A stretch of DNA of 59,356 bases from CAYFUF01 sp964346245 (GCA_964346245.1 CAYFUF010000006.1:1-59356), one strand, 5' to 3'; positions 1 to 8,092 are shown, counted from the first letter of the stretch. The notes: generated by a model from the letters alone, not told the origin. Numbers and translations: made by a program.

Positions 1-296
1 AAGAGTGTATCATAAATGACTTTTTTAGTTGTCTAGCTTAATTTTACAATCTACGTAAAATAAAAAATGGGGTGGGATTACAAATTGATCAGGCAAACTT
101 AGAAAAATAAAATCCTATTTTAGATAGGCTATTCTAGTATGCTCTTTTTTTCTCATAGAGAAAAAGGTCAATTATGCAATTTCCTCAATTACCTAAAAAA
201 GTATTAATATAATAATATTTATAGGATATATAAACAAATTATAACTAGTTAATTTAGTACAAAACAACAAAGTGGTTATTCATTCCCAATAACAAG
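1..296. other. AT-rich intergenic stretch with no gene seen
   Basis: This stretch is very AT-rich and has stop codons in all frames. The only structure I see is a small hairpin at 147-165, with arms TTTTTCTC and GAGAAAAA around a 3-base loop. It is not followed by a T run and may be fortuitous. No tRNA, repeat or recognisable gene remnant is visible. Confidence 0.5.
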
Positions 297-325
297 TTGA
301 CACTGTCATGGAAGCGGGATATCAT
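297..325 (+). promoter_or_regulatory. Candidate sigma-A promoter for uraA
   Basis: A perfect -35 hexamer TTGACA (297-302) is followed by a 17-base spacer and TATCAT (320-325). It lies about 230 bases upstream of the uraA start, so it would produce a long leader. A weaker alternative is TTGTAT (391-396) with CAAAAT (414-419). I could not recognise a PyrR site or purine riboswitch in the leader. Confidence 0.5.
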
Positions 326-558
326 GGTTATTAAACAGTATTTGGTCGACTTTCCAGGTGTTTTTAAAATGGCCTTCTTAATTAGGGAATTTGTATAGGA
401 TATGGATTTTAAGCAAAATGTTTAATGATTTATAATAAGTGTATAAATATACTACATATACCATTTAAACATTATAAATGAGGAGGTGGAAAAGACCGAT
501 AAGATAGATGGTTAAAGGTAGTGGATTTAATAAAAATTGCAATTATAGGAGGAGAAAG

Positions 559-1818
559 ATGACACAGCTGAAAAAAAATGCTCCCATAACAGACATTAGT
601 ACTCTTAGCTATGGGAGGCAAACGCTATTAGGTATCCAACATGTATTTACACTTTTTGCTTCAACGGTTTTAGTTCCAATTTTGACAGGTCTTGATGTAG
701 GAGTTGCCCTTATTATGTCTGGGGTTGGAACATTGTTATTTCACTATATTACCCAAGGAAAGGTACCTGCATATTTAGGTTCTTCCTTTTCTTTTATTGC
801 CCCATTGCTCGTTGCAGGAGAGCTATATGGATTACCGGCTGCAAGAGGTGGTATTGTTGTAGCAGGCTTACTTTATGTTGTTGTAGCAGGACTTATTTCT
901 AAATTTGGAACAGATAGTATCCTGAAATATTTTCCCCCAGTAGTTACCGGCCCGATTATTATGGTTATCAGCATGACCTTAGCACCAAATGCAATTGGGA
1001 TGGCAGAACAAGATTGGCTACTTTCTATGGTTACCCTAGCAGTTATTATTATTGTATCTACGTTTGGAAGAGGCTTTTTAAAAATCGTCCCAGTTATCAT
1101 GGGTCTTATTGCTGGATATATATTAGCAGCAATTTTAGGTCGTATTGACTATGCACCAATAGTAGAAGCGGCTTGGATAGGAATGCCAAAATTCGAGCTT
1201 CCAGAGTTTAATATAGGTGCCATAGCTGTAGTAGCACCCATCGCCCTGGTTACAGTTGTTGAACACATAGGTGATGTCTTGGCAATGAGTCAGGTTGTAA
1301 AAAAGGATTTAGCAAAGGATCCAGGCTTAGCAAGAACTCTTATGGGGGATGGGCTTGCCACATCTGTATCCGCCTTAGTTGGTGGACCTGCTAATACTAC
1401 CTATTCACAAAACACAGGAGTTGTTGCCCTTACAAAGGTTTATGATCCTAAGGTAATGAGAATTGCTGCAGTTATTGCAATATTCATTGGATTAATACCT
1501 AAGTTAAATGCAGTGACTGCATCAATACCTAAATCAGTAATAGGTGGGGCTGTAATTATACTCTTTGGAATGATTGCTTCTATAGGGTACAGAACCCTAG
1601 TCGATAATCAAGTAGACTTCTCCAAGACTAGAAATATGGTTATAGCCGCGGTTATTTTAGTATTTGGATTAGGCGGGGCGGTTATTTCTATAAATATAGG
1701 CGCCATAGAAATACAACTTGTTGGAATGGCATTGGCAGCTATTATAGGTATTTTATTAAATGCAGTACTACCGCAAGAAATAGATGAAGACGATGAAGTG
1801 GAAGAAGATTTAGTATAA
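559..1818 (+). CDS. uraA: Uracil permease (NCS2 / nucleobase:cation symporter-2 family)
   Basis: This is a polytopic membrane transporter, predicted to import uracil with protons. The 419-residue product is of normal length and is hydrophobic throughout, with about 12-14 membrane segments and an acidic C-terminal tail. The family signature NTTYSQNTGV and the nearby conserved glutamate in VVEHIGD are present; both belong to the UraA/PyrP-type substrate site rather than the xanthine or urate branches. I chose ATG 559 because GGAGGAGAAAG lies just upstream; an in-frame start at 508 has no comparable ribosome site. The gene stands alone with its own promoter and terminator. Its base composition is more AT-rich than the rest of the window and it uses ATA isoleucine codons often, which hints at transfer. 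Family assignment is firm; substrate is inferred. Confidence 0.88.
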   Translation: MTQLKKNAPITDISTLSYGRQTLLGIQHVFTLFASTVLVPILTGLDVGVALIMSGVGTLLFHYITQGKVPAYLGSSFSFIAPLLVAGELYGLPAARGGIVVAGLLYVVVAGLISKFGTDSILKYFPPVVTGPIIMVISMTLAPNAIGMAEQDWLLSMVTLAVIIIVSTFGRGFLKIVPVIMGLIAGYILAAILGRIDYAPIVEAAWIGMPKFELPEFNIGAIAVVAPIALVTVVEHIGDVLAMSQVVKKDLAKDPGLARTLMGDGLATSVSALVGGPANTTYSQNTGVVALTKVYDPKVMRIAAVIAIFIGLIPKLNAVTASIPKSVIGGAVIILFGMIASIGYRTLVDNQVDFSKTRNMVIAAVILVFGLGGAVISINIGAIEIQLVGMALAAIIGILLNAVLPQEIDEDDEVEEDLV

Positions 1819-1860
1819 AATAAAAATAAAGCATGAGGCTATGGGGAAAAGATAGCTAAT

Positions 1861-1897
1861 AAAAATAGTCTGGTTCAATAACCAGACTATTTTTGTG
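1861..1897 (+). terminator. Intrinsic terminator of uraA
   Basis: There is a perfect 15-base-pair stem (1861-1875 with 1880-1894) around a 4-base loop CAAT. The arm AAAAATAGTCTGGTT gives an A-tract before and a T-tract after the GC core, so it could work in both directions. It lies about 40 bases after the uraA stop codon. Confidence 0.9.
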
Positions 1898-2027
1898 CGA
1901 AAAAATAGAAAGTCAAAACAACTATCTATTTTTCCGTATTTTGGATTAATAGGATAAATATCCATATAACTCGACAAGCAGAGTTTTCAATACTATTAAT
2001 ATAATTACCTTAAAAAAATTAAATATT

Positions 2028-2062
2028 TTGGACTTGTGTCTAAGCTATTGACACAAGTCCAA
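2028..2062. repeat. Perfect 13-bp inverted repeat at a composition boundary
   Basis: Arms TTGGACTTGTGTC (2028-2040) and GACACAAGTCCAA (2050-2062) surround a 9-base loop. No T run follows on either strand, so it is a poor terminator. It sits where AT-rich sequence gives way to a GC-richer gene remnant, so it may be the scar or end of a mobile or recombined segment. Confidence 0.6.
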
Positions 2063-2336
2063 TTACAAGTACGAGTGCCCTTTGCAATTGGACAATGGGC
2101 GAATAGTCTACCCTGACTTCACATTCTTCAATCCCCGAAGAATGTGTGAGATTTACTGGGAACACCACGGCCTCATGACTGACCCCGACTACCATTTGAA
2201 AGCCCAACTCAAGCTGGAAAGCTACGAGCGCAACGGCATTTATCGAGGAAATCGATTGATCGTTACGTATGAGTCCGCCCAGCGTGTGCTAAGTGATGAA
2301 TGGGCGGTCTCGCTTATTGAAGAGTTCTTGCTATAG
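2052..2336 (+). pseudogene. 5'-truncated gene remnant, C-terminal part of a hypothetical protein family
   Basis: The reading frame is open from the stop at 2049-2051 to the stop at 2334-2336. It encodes about 94 residues that look like the end of a larger protein, with segments such as YPDFTFFNPR, EIYWEHHG and IVTYESAQ. I recall this as the C-terminal end of a family of roughly 300-residue uncharacterised Bacillota proteins that may have a nuclease-like fold; that recollection was not checked. There is no ribosome site or convincing start, and the N-terminal two thirds is missing exactly at the inverted repeat. It is best read as a broken gene. A TTG at 2082 could start an 84-residue product but has no support. 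Base composition is clearly richer in GC than the sequence to its left. Confidence 0.55.
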
Positions 2337-2375
2337 CTGCTTGCGCCACAATATCATAGAAATGCCCATAAAAAA

Positions 2376-2434
2376 CTACCCCTGCTCGATAGCTACAGAA
2401 TCTTAGTGAGGCCTTCGCAGCGAGCAAGGGGTAG
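2376..2434 (-). terminator. Intrinsic terminator of fbp
   Basis: Arms CTACCCCTGCTCG (2376-2388) and CGAGCAAGGGGTAG (2421-2434) pair with one bulged base. Read on the minus strand the hairpin is followed by six T residues. The right arm falls inside the 55-base segment that is duplicated around the N gap, so the distance to fbp in the true genome is probably about 155 bases shorter than shown. Confidence 0.75.
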
Positions 2435-2616
2435 CTTATTTTGTCTGTCAATACCTTTCTTNNNNNNNNNNNNNNNNNNNNNNNNNNNNNNNNNNNNNNN
2501 NNNNNNNNNNNNNNNNNNNNNNNNNNNNNNNNNNNNNNNNNNNNNNNNNNNNNNNNNNNNNTGAGGCCTTCGCAGCGAGCAAGGGGTAGCTTATTTTGTC
2601 TGTCAATACCTTTCTT
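2407..2616. other. Assembly gap (100 N) flanked by an identical 55-bp duplication
   Basis: Positions 2407-2461 and 2562-2616 are identical over exactly 55 bases, and 2462-2561 is exactly 100 N. An exact 55-mer at both contig ends is what a k=55 de Bruijn assembler leaves when adjacent contigs are joined with a default-size gap. The likely true sequence has one copy and no gap. Confidence 0.9.
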
Positions 2617-4546
2617 TCATCTCTCCTCGGGTATAGGCCCTCATCAAGCCCTTGAGATAGCCAATCCTTTCGCGGTAGGTTTTACCCTCATCCGTGTCGC
2701 CGATCAGCATGCGGTTATCCATGCGGTCAACGGTCATGACATTGGGTGAATAGGTCTCAATTTCATTTTGCAAAGCATCATAGTCATCATGCTCGGCTAA
2801 GGCAATATGGTGGGAGTTGAAGATCAGAGTGTAGCCATTGATGCCAGTCTTCTTGTGGTAGGACTTGGCAATACCGCCATCGATAACGAAGAGGCGGCCG
2901 TTGCCCTTCATGGGTTTTTCGCCGGAGGAGGCTTTGACCGGAACGTGCCCATTGATGATATGCGAATGCTTCGACGTCAAGCCGAAGTCCTTGAGGATTC
3001 GCAGGCAGACCTCCTCGTCTTCCGAAAAGACGAAGTAGGGGTTGTAGTCCTCTTTGTGGAGGGCCTTGTCATCCAGGAAGTAACGCTCGAAGGTTGCCAT
3101 CTTACTCTTACCAAAGAGAGGGCTCTTTTTGCCACACCATAGGTACCACATGAAGTCGACAGCATCATTCTTCTGCTTGCTGCCAGGAGCGGCGTAGTAG
3201 GCTTGGGTGACCATGTAGTCGATGTAATCCATGAGCCCCTTGCCGCTGTAGGTCCTTCCGTCAATGGTTAGCTCGTCATAGCTGCCGTCCTCTTTCATGG
3301 GGATACAGCCGTGGTAGAGCAGGTTATCATTATAGGCAAGGTAGGTGGACCCATTAGAGTACATGAACTGCATGTGGCGGCGGAGCGGTTCGGAGTGGGT
3401 GAAGGAGGCAATGAGCGATCGCATCAAGCCCTTCTCCTGCTCGCTGAGTTCCAGAGGATTCTCTGGATCGATGGTGGGGAAGTTGGTGTCCCGCAGCGGG
3501 TACTCGACACCATCTTCAATGAAGACGCCCTTCTCATAATCGATCTTTTCTAGAACAATGCGGTCATCCATGTCGTATTCGGGGTGGCGCTTGAGCAGCT
3601 GCCCTTCCAGCTTGAATTCGAGGATTGCGACCATCTTGTGCATGCGAGCTGCCTGGTCGTCATCAACGATGTCATAGATATTCTCATCAAAGCGTTTGGA
3701 CTTGAAGAGCTCGCAAGGGTCATCCCCATAGACCGCCTCAGCGAAGTCATTGAGGATGCGGATATGTATGCTGTAGCCATCTTCCAGAGTGTCGAATCCA
3801 TTGTAGCGGATTGCATTGCGAAGGACGGAGGCCATACAAACTTCATTCCCCAACGCCGCCCCCATCCAGACGATATCGTGGTTACCCCATTGGATATCCA
3901 CCTGGTCGAAGTCAATCAGCTCCTCCATAATGTTGTGGGGACCCGGGCCTCGGTCATAGATATCTCCTACGATATGAATGTGATTAACACAGATTTTTTG
4001 GATGGAGTGGCAAAGCTCCACCATAAAGTCGAATTGGCCATCCTCATCGATGATGGAATCAATGATAGCTAGGTAGTAGGCATGGCGGTCAATCTCACCG
4101 TCATTGGTGAAAAAGAGCTCTTCGATAATCTCAGCGTAGCGGTGGGGAATCTTGGTGCGGATATCATCCCGAGGATATTTAGAGGCAATAAAGCGGGCAA
4201 CCTCCACCAGCTGCAGGATCGTTTCTCTGACCCAGCGGGGGTCGCTTAAAAATGCCTTCCTCTTATTAAGGGCATTTTTAGGGTCATAGATAATGCTCGC
4301 CAACTCATTCTGCCTCGCTTCCGATAGGCGAGTCCGGTAGACATCTCGGATTTTTCGTCGGATGTTGCCCGATGCCGATCGCACTAAGTGCAAGAAAGCC
4401 CGATCTTCGCCATGAACATCACTGAAGAAATACTCCGTGCCCTTGGGTAGGTGCATCTTCGCTTCGAGACGAAGAATTTCTCCATTAGCGGCAAGCTTAT
4501 TTGGAAATTCATCGGCCAGCATGAGCATCAAGTGCTTGTTTTGCAT
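2603..4546 (-). CDS. fbp: Fructose-1,6-bisphosphatase, class III
   Basis: The enzyme hydrolyses fructose 1,6-bisphosphate to fructose 6-phosphate, the committed step of gluconeogenesis, in the cytoplasm. The 647-residue product is close to the usual class III length (B. subtilis has about 670). It carries metallophosphoesterase motifs in order: FFSDVHG near residue 41, GDIYDRGPG, GNHD, and a late NGHVPVK block. I chose the ATG at 4546 because its RBS GGGAG lies upstream, and Met-Gln-Asn-Lys fits the family N-terminus; an in-frame start at 4579 has no RBS. The gene is monocistronic and divergent from the S10 operon. A possible -10 TATAAT lies at 4620-4615 on the minus strand. Two copies of a 9-base repeat lie in its 5' untranslated region (see separate entry). 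Confidence 0.95.
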   Translation of the reverse strand: MQNKHLMLMLADEFPNKLAANGEILRLEAKMHLPKGTEYFFSDVHGEDRAFLHLVRSASGNIRRKIRDVYRTRLSEARQNELASIIYDPKNALNKRKAFLSDPRWVRETILQLVEVARFIASKYPRDDIRTKIPHRYAEIIEELFFTNDGEIDRHAYYLAIIDSIIDEDGQFDFMVELCHSIQKICVNHIHIVGDIYDRGPGPHNIMEELIDFDQVDIQWGNHDIVWMGAALGNEVCMASVLRNAIRYNGFDTLEDGYSIHIRILNDFAEAVYGDDPCELFKSKRFDENIYDIVDDDQAARMHKMVAILEFKLEGQLLKRHPEYDMDDRIVLEKIDYEKGVFIEDGVEYPLRDTNFPTIDPENPLELSEQEKGLMRSLIASFTHSEPLRRHMQFMYSNGSTYLAYNDNLLYHGCIPMKEDGSYDELTIDGRTYSGKGLMDYIDYMVTQAYYAAPGSKQKNDAVDFMWYLWCGKKSPLFGKSKMATFERYFLDDKALHKEDYNPYFVFSEDEEVCLRILKDFGLTSKHSHIINGHVPVKASSGEKPMKGNGRLFVIDGGIAKSYHKKTGINGYTLIFNSHHIALAEHDDYDALQNEIETYSPNVMTVDRMDNRMLIGDTDEGKTYRERIGYLKGLMRAYTRGEMKERY

Positions 4547-4560
4547 AGTTGAATTCTCCC

Positions 4561-4590
4561 TTCTGCGGTAAACTGCCATTTTTCTGCGGT
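4561..4590 (-). repeat. Tandem 9-bp direct repeat in the fbp 5' UTR
   Basis: TTCTGCGGT occurs at 4561-4569 and again at 4582-4590, 21 bases apart start to start. That is two helical turns, so both copies face the same side of the DNA. This is compatible with a dimeric regulator site just upstream of fbp, but the regulator is unknown. Confidence 0.35.
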
Positions 4591-4712
4591 TTCATCTTAT
4601 ATTGATTATAACAAGGGATGGGGCAAAATAACATATCAAAAATTACCCAGTTGTCAAGAAGTGTTGCATTGAAAATTACAATTAACACACAAGAAAATAA
4701 TGAAAGAAAAAC

Positions 4713-4741
4713 TTGCATTTTTTTGATGACTCATATATAGT
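4713..4741 (+). promoter_or_regulatory. Promoter of the S10-spc-alpha superoperon
   Basis: TTGCAT (4713-4718), a 17-base spacer and TATAGT (4736-4741) form a good sigma-A promoter. An A-rich stretch lies just upstream, as is common for ribosomal promoters. It lies about 250 bases before rpsJ, which leaves room for a structured leader. Confidence 0.75.
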
Positions 4742-4749
4742 AATCAAGT

Positions 4750-4980
4750 GCCCTGAAATACAAGCGGAGAAGTAAGAGGTTGCTTGGGTGCTGAAGGACC
4801 TCTAAAGGCGTTGCAATTGCAATGTACTAGAGGGAAGGCATAAGCCAAGGGAATTCTTACAGAGCAGTTCGATGACATTCGAATGACTACCGTTCCGGTA
4901 TTTCATTTTTTAAGGGCTGGGGTGGGCACACCCGGCTACGTGTATCGGAAGGGTAGAGCACAAAGTGCGTAACCAAAAGG
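4750..4980 (+). promoter_or_regulatory. Structured mRNA leader of the S10 operon (candidate ribosomal-protein autoregulatory leader)
   Basis: The roughly 240-nt leader contains several potential helices: AGAGGT with ACCTCT (4775-4803), the palindrome TTGCAATTGCAA (4811-4822), TACCG with CGGTA around 4888-4901, GGGTG with CACCC near 4920-4933, and GCAC with GTGC near 4958-4968. No protein is encoded. S10 operons in several bacteria are repressed by L4 binding to the leader. Here that role is inferred from position and structure only. Confidence 0.5.
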
Positions 4981-4993
4981 AGGAAAAGAAATA

Positions 4994-5302
4994 ATGGCAA
5001 ATCAGAAGATCAGAATCAGACTTAGAGCTTACGATCATGAAGTAATTGATGCATCAGCACAAAAGATTGTTGAAGCTTGTAAGCGCAGCGGTGCAGAGGT
5101 TAGCGGTCCAATTCCACTACCTACAGAGAAGGAAATCATCACTATCCTACGCGCTGTCCATAAGTACAAAGATTCTCGTGAGCAATTCGAACAACGTACA
5201 CATAAACGTCTAATCGACATTGTGAATCCAAACGGAAAAACGCTTGAAGCTTTAAAGAAATTAAACTTACCAGCTGGCGTTGATATCGAGATCAAGCTGT
5301 AA
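4994..5302 (+). CDS. rpsJ: 30S ribosomal protein S10
   Basis: This small-subunit head protein also works in transcription antitermination with NusB. The 102-residue product is full length, with the conserved N-terminal KIRIRLRAYDH and the central IPLPTEKEI loop. ATG 4994 follows AGGAGGAAAAG. It is the first gene of the superoperon, after the structured leader, with 69 bases before rplC. Confidence 0.98.
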   Translation: MANQKIRIRLRAYDHEVIDASAQKIVEACKRSGAEVSGPIPLPTEKEIITILRAVHKYKDSREQFEQRTHKRLIDIVNPNGKTLEALKKLNLPAGVDIEIKL

Positions 5303-5371
5303 CCCCATTAGAATGATCACTATTATATAGAAGAGTATAAGGTGATCCGCTGTAATATTAGGAGGTAACTC

Positions 5372-6007
5372 GTGAAGAGTATTTTAGGAAGAAAAGTCGG
5401 CATGACTCAAATCTTCGATGCTAATGGTGTTGTCACACCAGTCACCGTCGTCCAAGCAGGCCCTGTCACTGTCACCCAAGTGAAGACAGTCGACACTGAC
5501 GGCTACAACGCAATTCAAGTTGGTTATTTAGATAAGAAAGAAAAGAGAGTGAATGGTCCAGCAAAAGGACACTTTGCCAAAGCAGATGTTGCAGCAAAGA
5601 AAGTTTTGCGTGAGATTCGATTACAAGATGAAGATGAAGCTTATGAATTAGGTCAAGAGATCAACGCCTCCATCTTTGAAGCTGACGAGATCGTCGATGT
5701 CGTTGGAACTTCAAAGGGTAAGGGAACGCAAGGTGCGATTAAGCGCTGGAACTACGGACGTGGTCCTTCAAGTCACGGTTCTAAGTCACACCGCGTAGCT
5801 GGTGCTCGTTCAGCCGGTTCATATCCTGCACGTGTTTTCCCAGGTCGCAAGGGCTCAGGCAAGATGGGCCATGACCGCGTAACAGTTCAAAACTTGAAGA
5901 TAGTTCGTGTTGACGAAGAGAACAACCTACTATTAATCAAGGGTGCTGTACCAGGACCTAAGGGTGGCATCGTAACAGTTAAATCAGCTGTCAAGGCTTC
6001 AAAATAG
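5372..6007 (+). CDS. rplC: 50S ribosomal protein L3
   Basis: L3 is an early assembly protein whose long loop reaches the peptidyl-transferase centre. The 211-residue product begins at GTG 5372 after AGGAGGTAACTC and has the family N-terminus ILGRKVGMTQIF. The extended loop around GSKSHRVAGARSAGSYPARV includes the W-region implicated in A-site function and pleuromutilin or tiamulin binding. The conserved C-terminal NLLLIKGAVPGPKGG is present. rplD follows after 13 bases. Confidence 0.98.
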   Translation: MKSILGRKVGMTQIFDANGVVTPVTVVQAGPVTVTQVKTVDTDGYNAIQVGYLDKKEKRVNGPAKGHFAKADVAAKKVLREIRLQDEDEAYELGQEINASIFEADEIVDVVGTSKGKGTQGAIKRWNYGRGPSSHGSKSHRVAGARSAGSYPARVFPGRKGSGKMGHDRVTVQNLKIVRVDEENNLLLIKGAVPGPKGGIVTVKSAVKASK

Positions 6008-6020
6008 TTAGGAGGGACCA

Positions 6021-6644
6021 ATGCCAAAGATTAATGTACTAGATCAAAAAGGTTCAGTAGTTAGTGAACTTGAATTATCGGAAGGTCTTTTCGATGTTGA
6101 AGTTAATGAGCATGCTGTATACCAAGTTGTCAAGAATCATTTAGCTAACCGTCGTCAAGGAACACAATCTGCAAAGACCCGTGCTGAGGTACGTGGTGGT
6201 GGTAGAAAGCCTTGGCGCCAAAAGGGAACTGGACGCGCTCGTCACGGTTCACGTACGTCTCCAATTTGGAGAGGCGGCGGTATGACCTTCGCGGTTAAGC
6301 CAAGAGATTACAGCTACACCACACCAAAGAAAATTCGTCGCCTAGCGATGAAGTCCGTTCTTACTTCAAAGGTAAGAGATGAAGAGATGATCGTTTTAGA
6401 TAAACTTTCATTAGATAACTATAGTACTAAAGAAGCAGTTGCTATCTTAGAGGCAATTAAGGCACAGAAGAAAGCTTTAGTTGTTGTCGAGAAGGTAGAT
6501 GACAAAGTTCTACGTTCTTTCAAGAACCTAGCTAACGTGGAGACCGTATCAGTCAATAACATGAACGTTTACGACCTACTCCGTTTCGACTCTCTTGTCA
6601 TTACCCAGGACGCTCTCAAGGTTGCTGAGGAGGTATTCCAATAA
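6021..6644 (+). CDS. rplD: 50S ribosomal protein L4
   Basis: L4 is a 23S rRNA assembly protein whose loop lines the exit tunnel. In some bacteria it also represses its own operon through the S10 leader. The 207-residue product shows the tunnel-loop motif around GGGRKPWRQKGTGRARHGS. No unusual change was seen in the macrolide-associated loop. RBS is AGGAGGGACC. The stop codon overlaps the rplW start by one base (TAATG), which suggests translational coupling. Confidence 0.98.
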   Translation: MPKINVLDQKGSVVSELELSEGLFDVEVNEHAVYQVVKNHLANRRQGTQSAKTRAEVRGGGRKPWRQKGTGRARHGSRTSPIWRGGGMTFAVKPRDYSYTTPKKIRRLAMKSVLTSKVRDEEMIVLDKLSLDNYSTKEAVAILEAIKAQKKALVVVEKVDDKVLRSFKNLANVETVSVNNMNVYDLLRFDSLVITQDALKVAEEVFQ

Positions 6645-6940
6645 TGAAATCACCATATGATATTCTCATTGCTCCTATCATCACTGAGCAAGCGATGGAT
6701 CAGATGAGCGAAAATAAGTATTCTTTCCGCGTACATCCCAAGGCAAACAAAGCTGAGATCCGCAAAGCAGTTGAAGAAGCTTTTGATGGCGTCAAGGTAA
6801 AGAAAGTAAACACAATGAACCGCAGAGGAAAGACTCGCCGAATCGGCTATCACTATAGCAAGACCTCTGATTGGAAAAAAGCAGTAGTGACATTAACAAA
6901 CGATTCGAAGGCAATTGAATTCTTCGAAGGTTTGGAATAA
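6644..6940 (+). CDS. rplW: 50S ribosomal protein L23
   Basis: L23 lies at the tunnel exit and is the docking site for trigger factor and SRP. The 98-residue product has the N-terminal DILIAPIITEQAM block and the basic loop NRRGKTRRIGYHYSKTSDWKKAVV. It is of normal length. Its start overlaps the rplD stop by one base and rplB follows after 18 bases. Confidence 0.97.
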   Translation: MKSPYDILIAPIITEQAMDQMSENKYSFRVHPKANKAEIRKAVEEAFDGVKVKKVNTMNRRGKTRRIGYHYSKTSDWKKAVVTLTNDSKAIEFFEGLE

Positions 6941-6958
6941 TAGAGACAGGAGGAACTG

Positions 6959-7789
6959 ATGGGTATTCAAAGATATAAACCTACCTCAGCTGGACGCCGC
7001 GTCATGAGCGTTTCAACGTTTGAGGAAATTACAGCAACTAAACCTGAAAAGTCATTGACTACTAGTCTCACAAAAAAAGGTGGAAGAAATAACACCGGTC
7101 GTACGACTCTTCGCTTCCGTGGAGGCGGCACCAAGAGACGTTACCGTATCATTGACTTTAAGAGAAATAAAGACAACATCCCAGCAACCGTAAAGACGAT
7201 TGAATACGATCCAAACCGTTCAGCAAACATCGCACTTCTTGTCTATGCTGATGGCGAAAAGAGATACATCATTGCACCAAAGGGCTTACAAGTTGGTCAA
7301 GTTGTAGAATCTGGCGACACCGTAGATATCGTAGCTGGAAACGCACTTCCCCTTCGTTCAATCCCTGTAGGTACAGTCGTTCATAACGTTGAAATGAAAC
7401 CTGGCAAGGGCGGCCAAATCGCTCGTTCCGCTGGTGCTGAAGTTCAACTTATGGCAAAGGAAGGCAAGTATGCACAGTTGAGAATGCCTTCTGGCGAGTT
7501 CAGACTGGTACCTCTAGACTGCAAGGCAACTATCGGTCAAGTTGGTAAAACTGACCACAGCTTGATCCGTTTAGGAAAAGCAGGCAAGTCTCGTTACCTT
7601 GGCCGCAAGCCACACGTTCGTGGTTCAGCCATGAACCCAGTGGACCACCCACACGGTGGCGGTGAGGGTCGCGCACCTGTAGGTCGCCCAGCACCAATGA
7701 CACCATGGGGTAAGCAGACTCGCGGTGTGAAGACGAGAAGAGATAAGCAAGAATCTTCAAAGTACATCGTACGTAGAAGAACGAAGTAG
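6959..7789 (+). CDS. rplB: 50S ribosomal protein L2
   Basis: L2 is required for subunit association and peptidyl-transferase activity. The 276-residue product is full length. It contains NNTGRTTLRFRGGG and the C-terminal HPHGGGEGRAPVG motif with the conserved histidine near the catalytic centre. RBS is AGGAGGAACTG just before ATG 6959. rpsS follows after 9 bases. Confidence 0.98.
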   Translation: MGIQRYKPTSAGRRVMSVSTFEEITATKPEKSLTTSLTKKGGRNNTGRTTLRFRGGGTKRRYRIIDFKRNKDNIPATVKTIEYDPNRSANIALLVYADGEKRYIIAPKGLQVGQVVESGDTVDIVAGNALPLRSIPVGTVVHNVEMKPGKGGQIARSAGAEVQLMAKEGKYAQLRMPSGEFRLVPLDCKATIGQVGKTDHSLIRLGKAGKSRYLGRKPHVRGSAMNPVDHPHGGGEGRAPVGRPAPMTPWGKQTRGVKTRRDKQESSKYIVRRRTK

Positions 7790-7798
7790 GAGGATGAG

Positions 7799-8080
7799 AT
7801 GAGTAGATCACTTAAAAAGGGACCTTTCGTTGATGACCATCTGATGAAGAAGGTCGACGCCCTTAATGAGAGTAATAAGAAGCAAGTTATTAAAACATGG
7901 TCACGTCGTTCTACAATCTTCCCAGACTTCGTTGGACACACAATTGCAGTCCATGATGGAAGAAAACACGTGCCTATCTATATCACAGAGGACATGGTTG
8001 GTCACAAACTCGGTGAGTTCGTTCCCACTCGTACCTTTAAAGGTCACGTTGGTAAATCCGACAGATCTTCTGGACGCTAG
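7799..8080 (+). CDS. rpsS: 30S ribosomal protein S19
   Basis: S19 is in the head of the small subunit and forms a complex with S13. The 93-residue protein opens with MSRSLKKGPFVD and holds the TWSRRSTIFPDFVGHTIAVHDGRKH core. Its C-terminus is basic, as usual. AGGATGAG provides the ribosome site, partly inside the end of rplB. Confidence 0.98.
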   Translation: MSRSLKKGPFVDDHLMKKVDALNESNKKQVIKTWSRRSTIFPDFVGHTIAVHDGRKHVPIYITEDMVGHKLGEFVPTRTFKGHVGKSDRSSGR

Positions 8081-8092
8081 GAGGTAGAGACA

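Noticed and set aside
303..558. Purine or pyrimidine riboswitch or PyrR site before uraA
   Set aside because: I see neither the conserved purine riboswitch core nor a PyrR-like anti-terminator pair in the leader.
2441..2749. Open frame spanning the N gap
   Set aside because: Its central third is unknown bases and its ends are antisense to fbp and to the duplicated 55-mer. It is an artefact of the gap.
2807..4072. Several long plus-strand frames inside fbp
   Set aside because: They are antisense to a well-supported fbp reading frame and lack ribosome sites or any family features.
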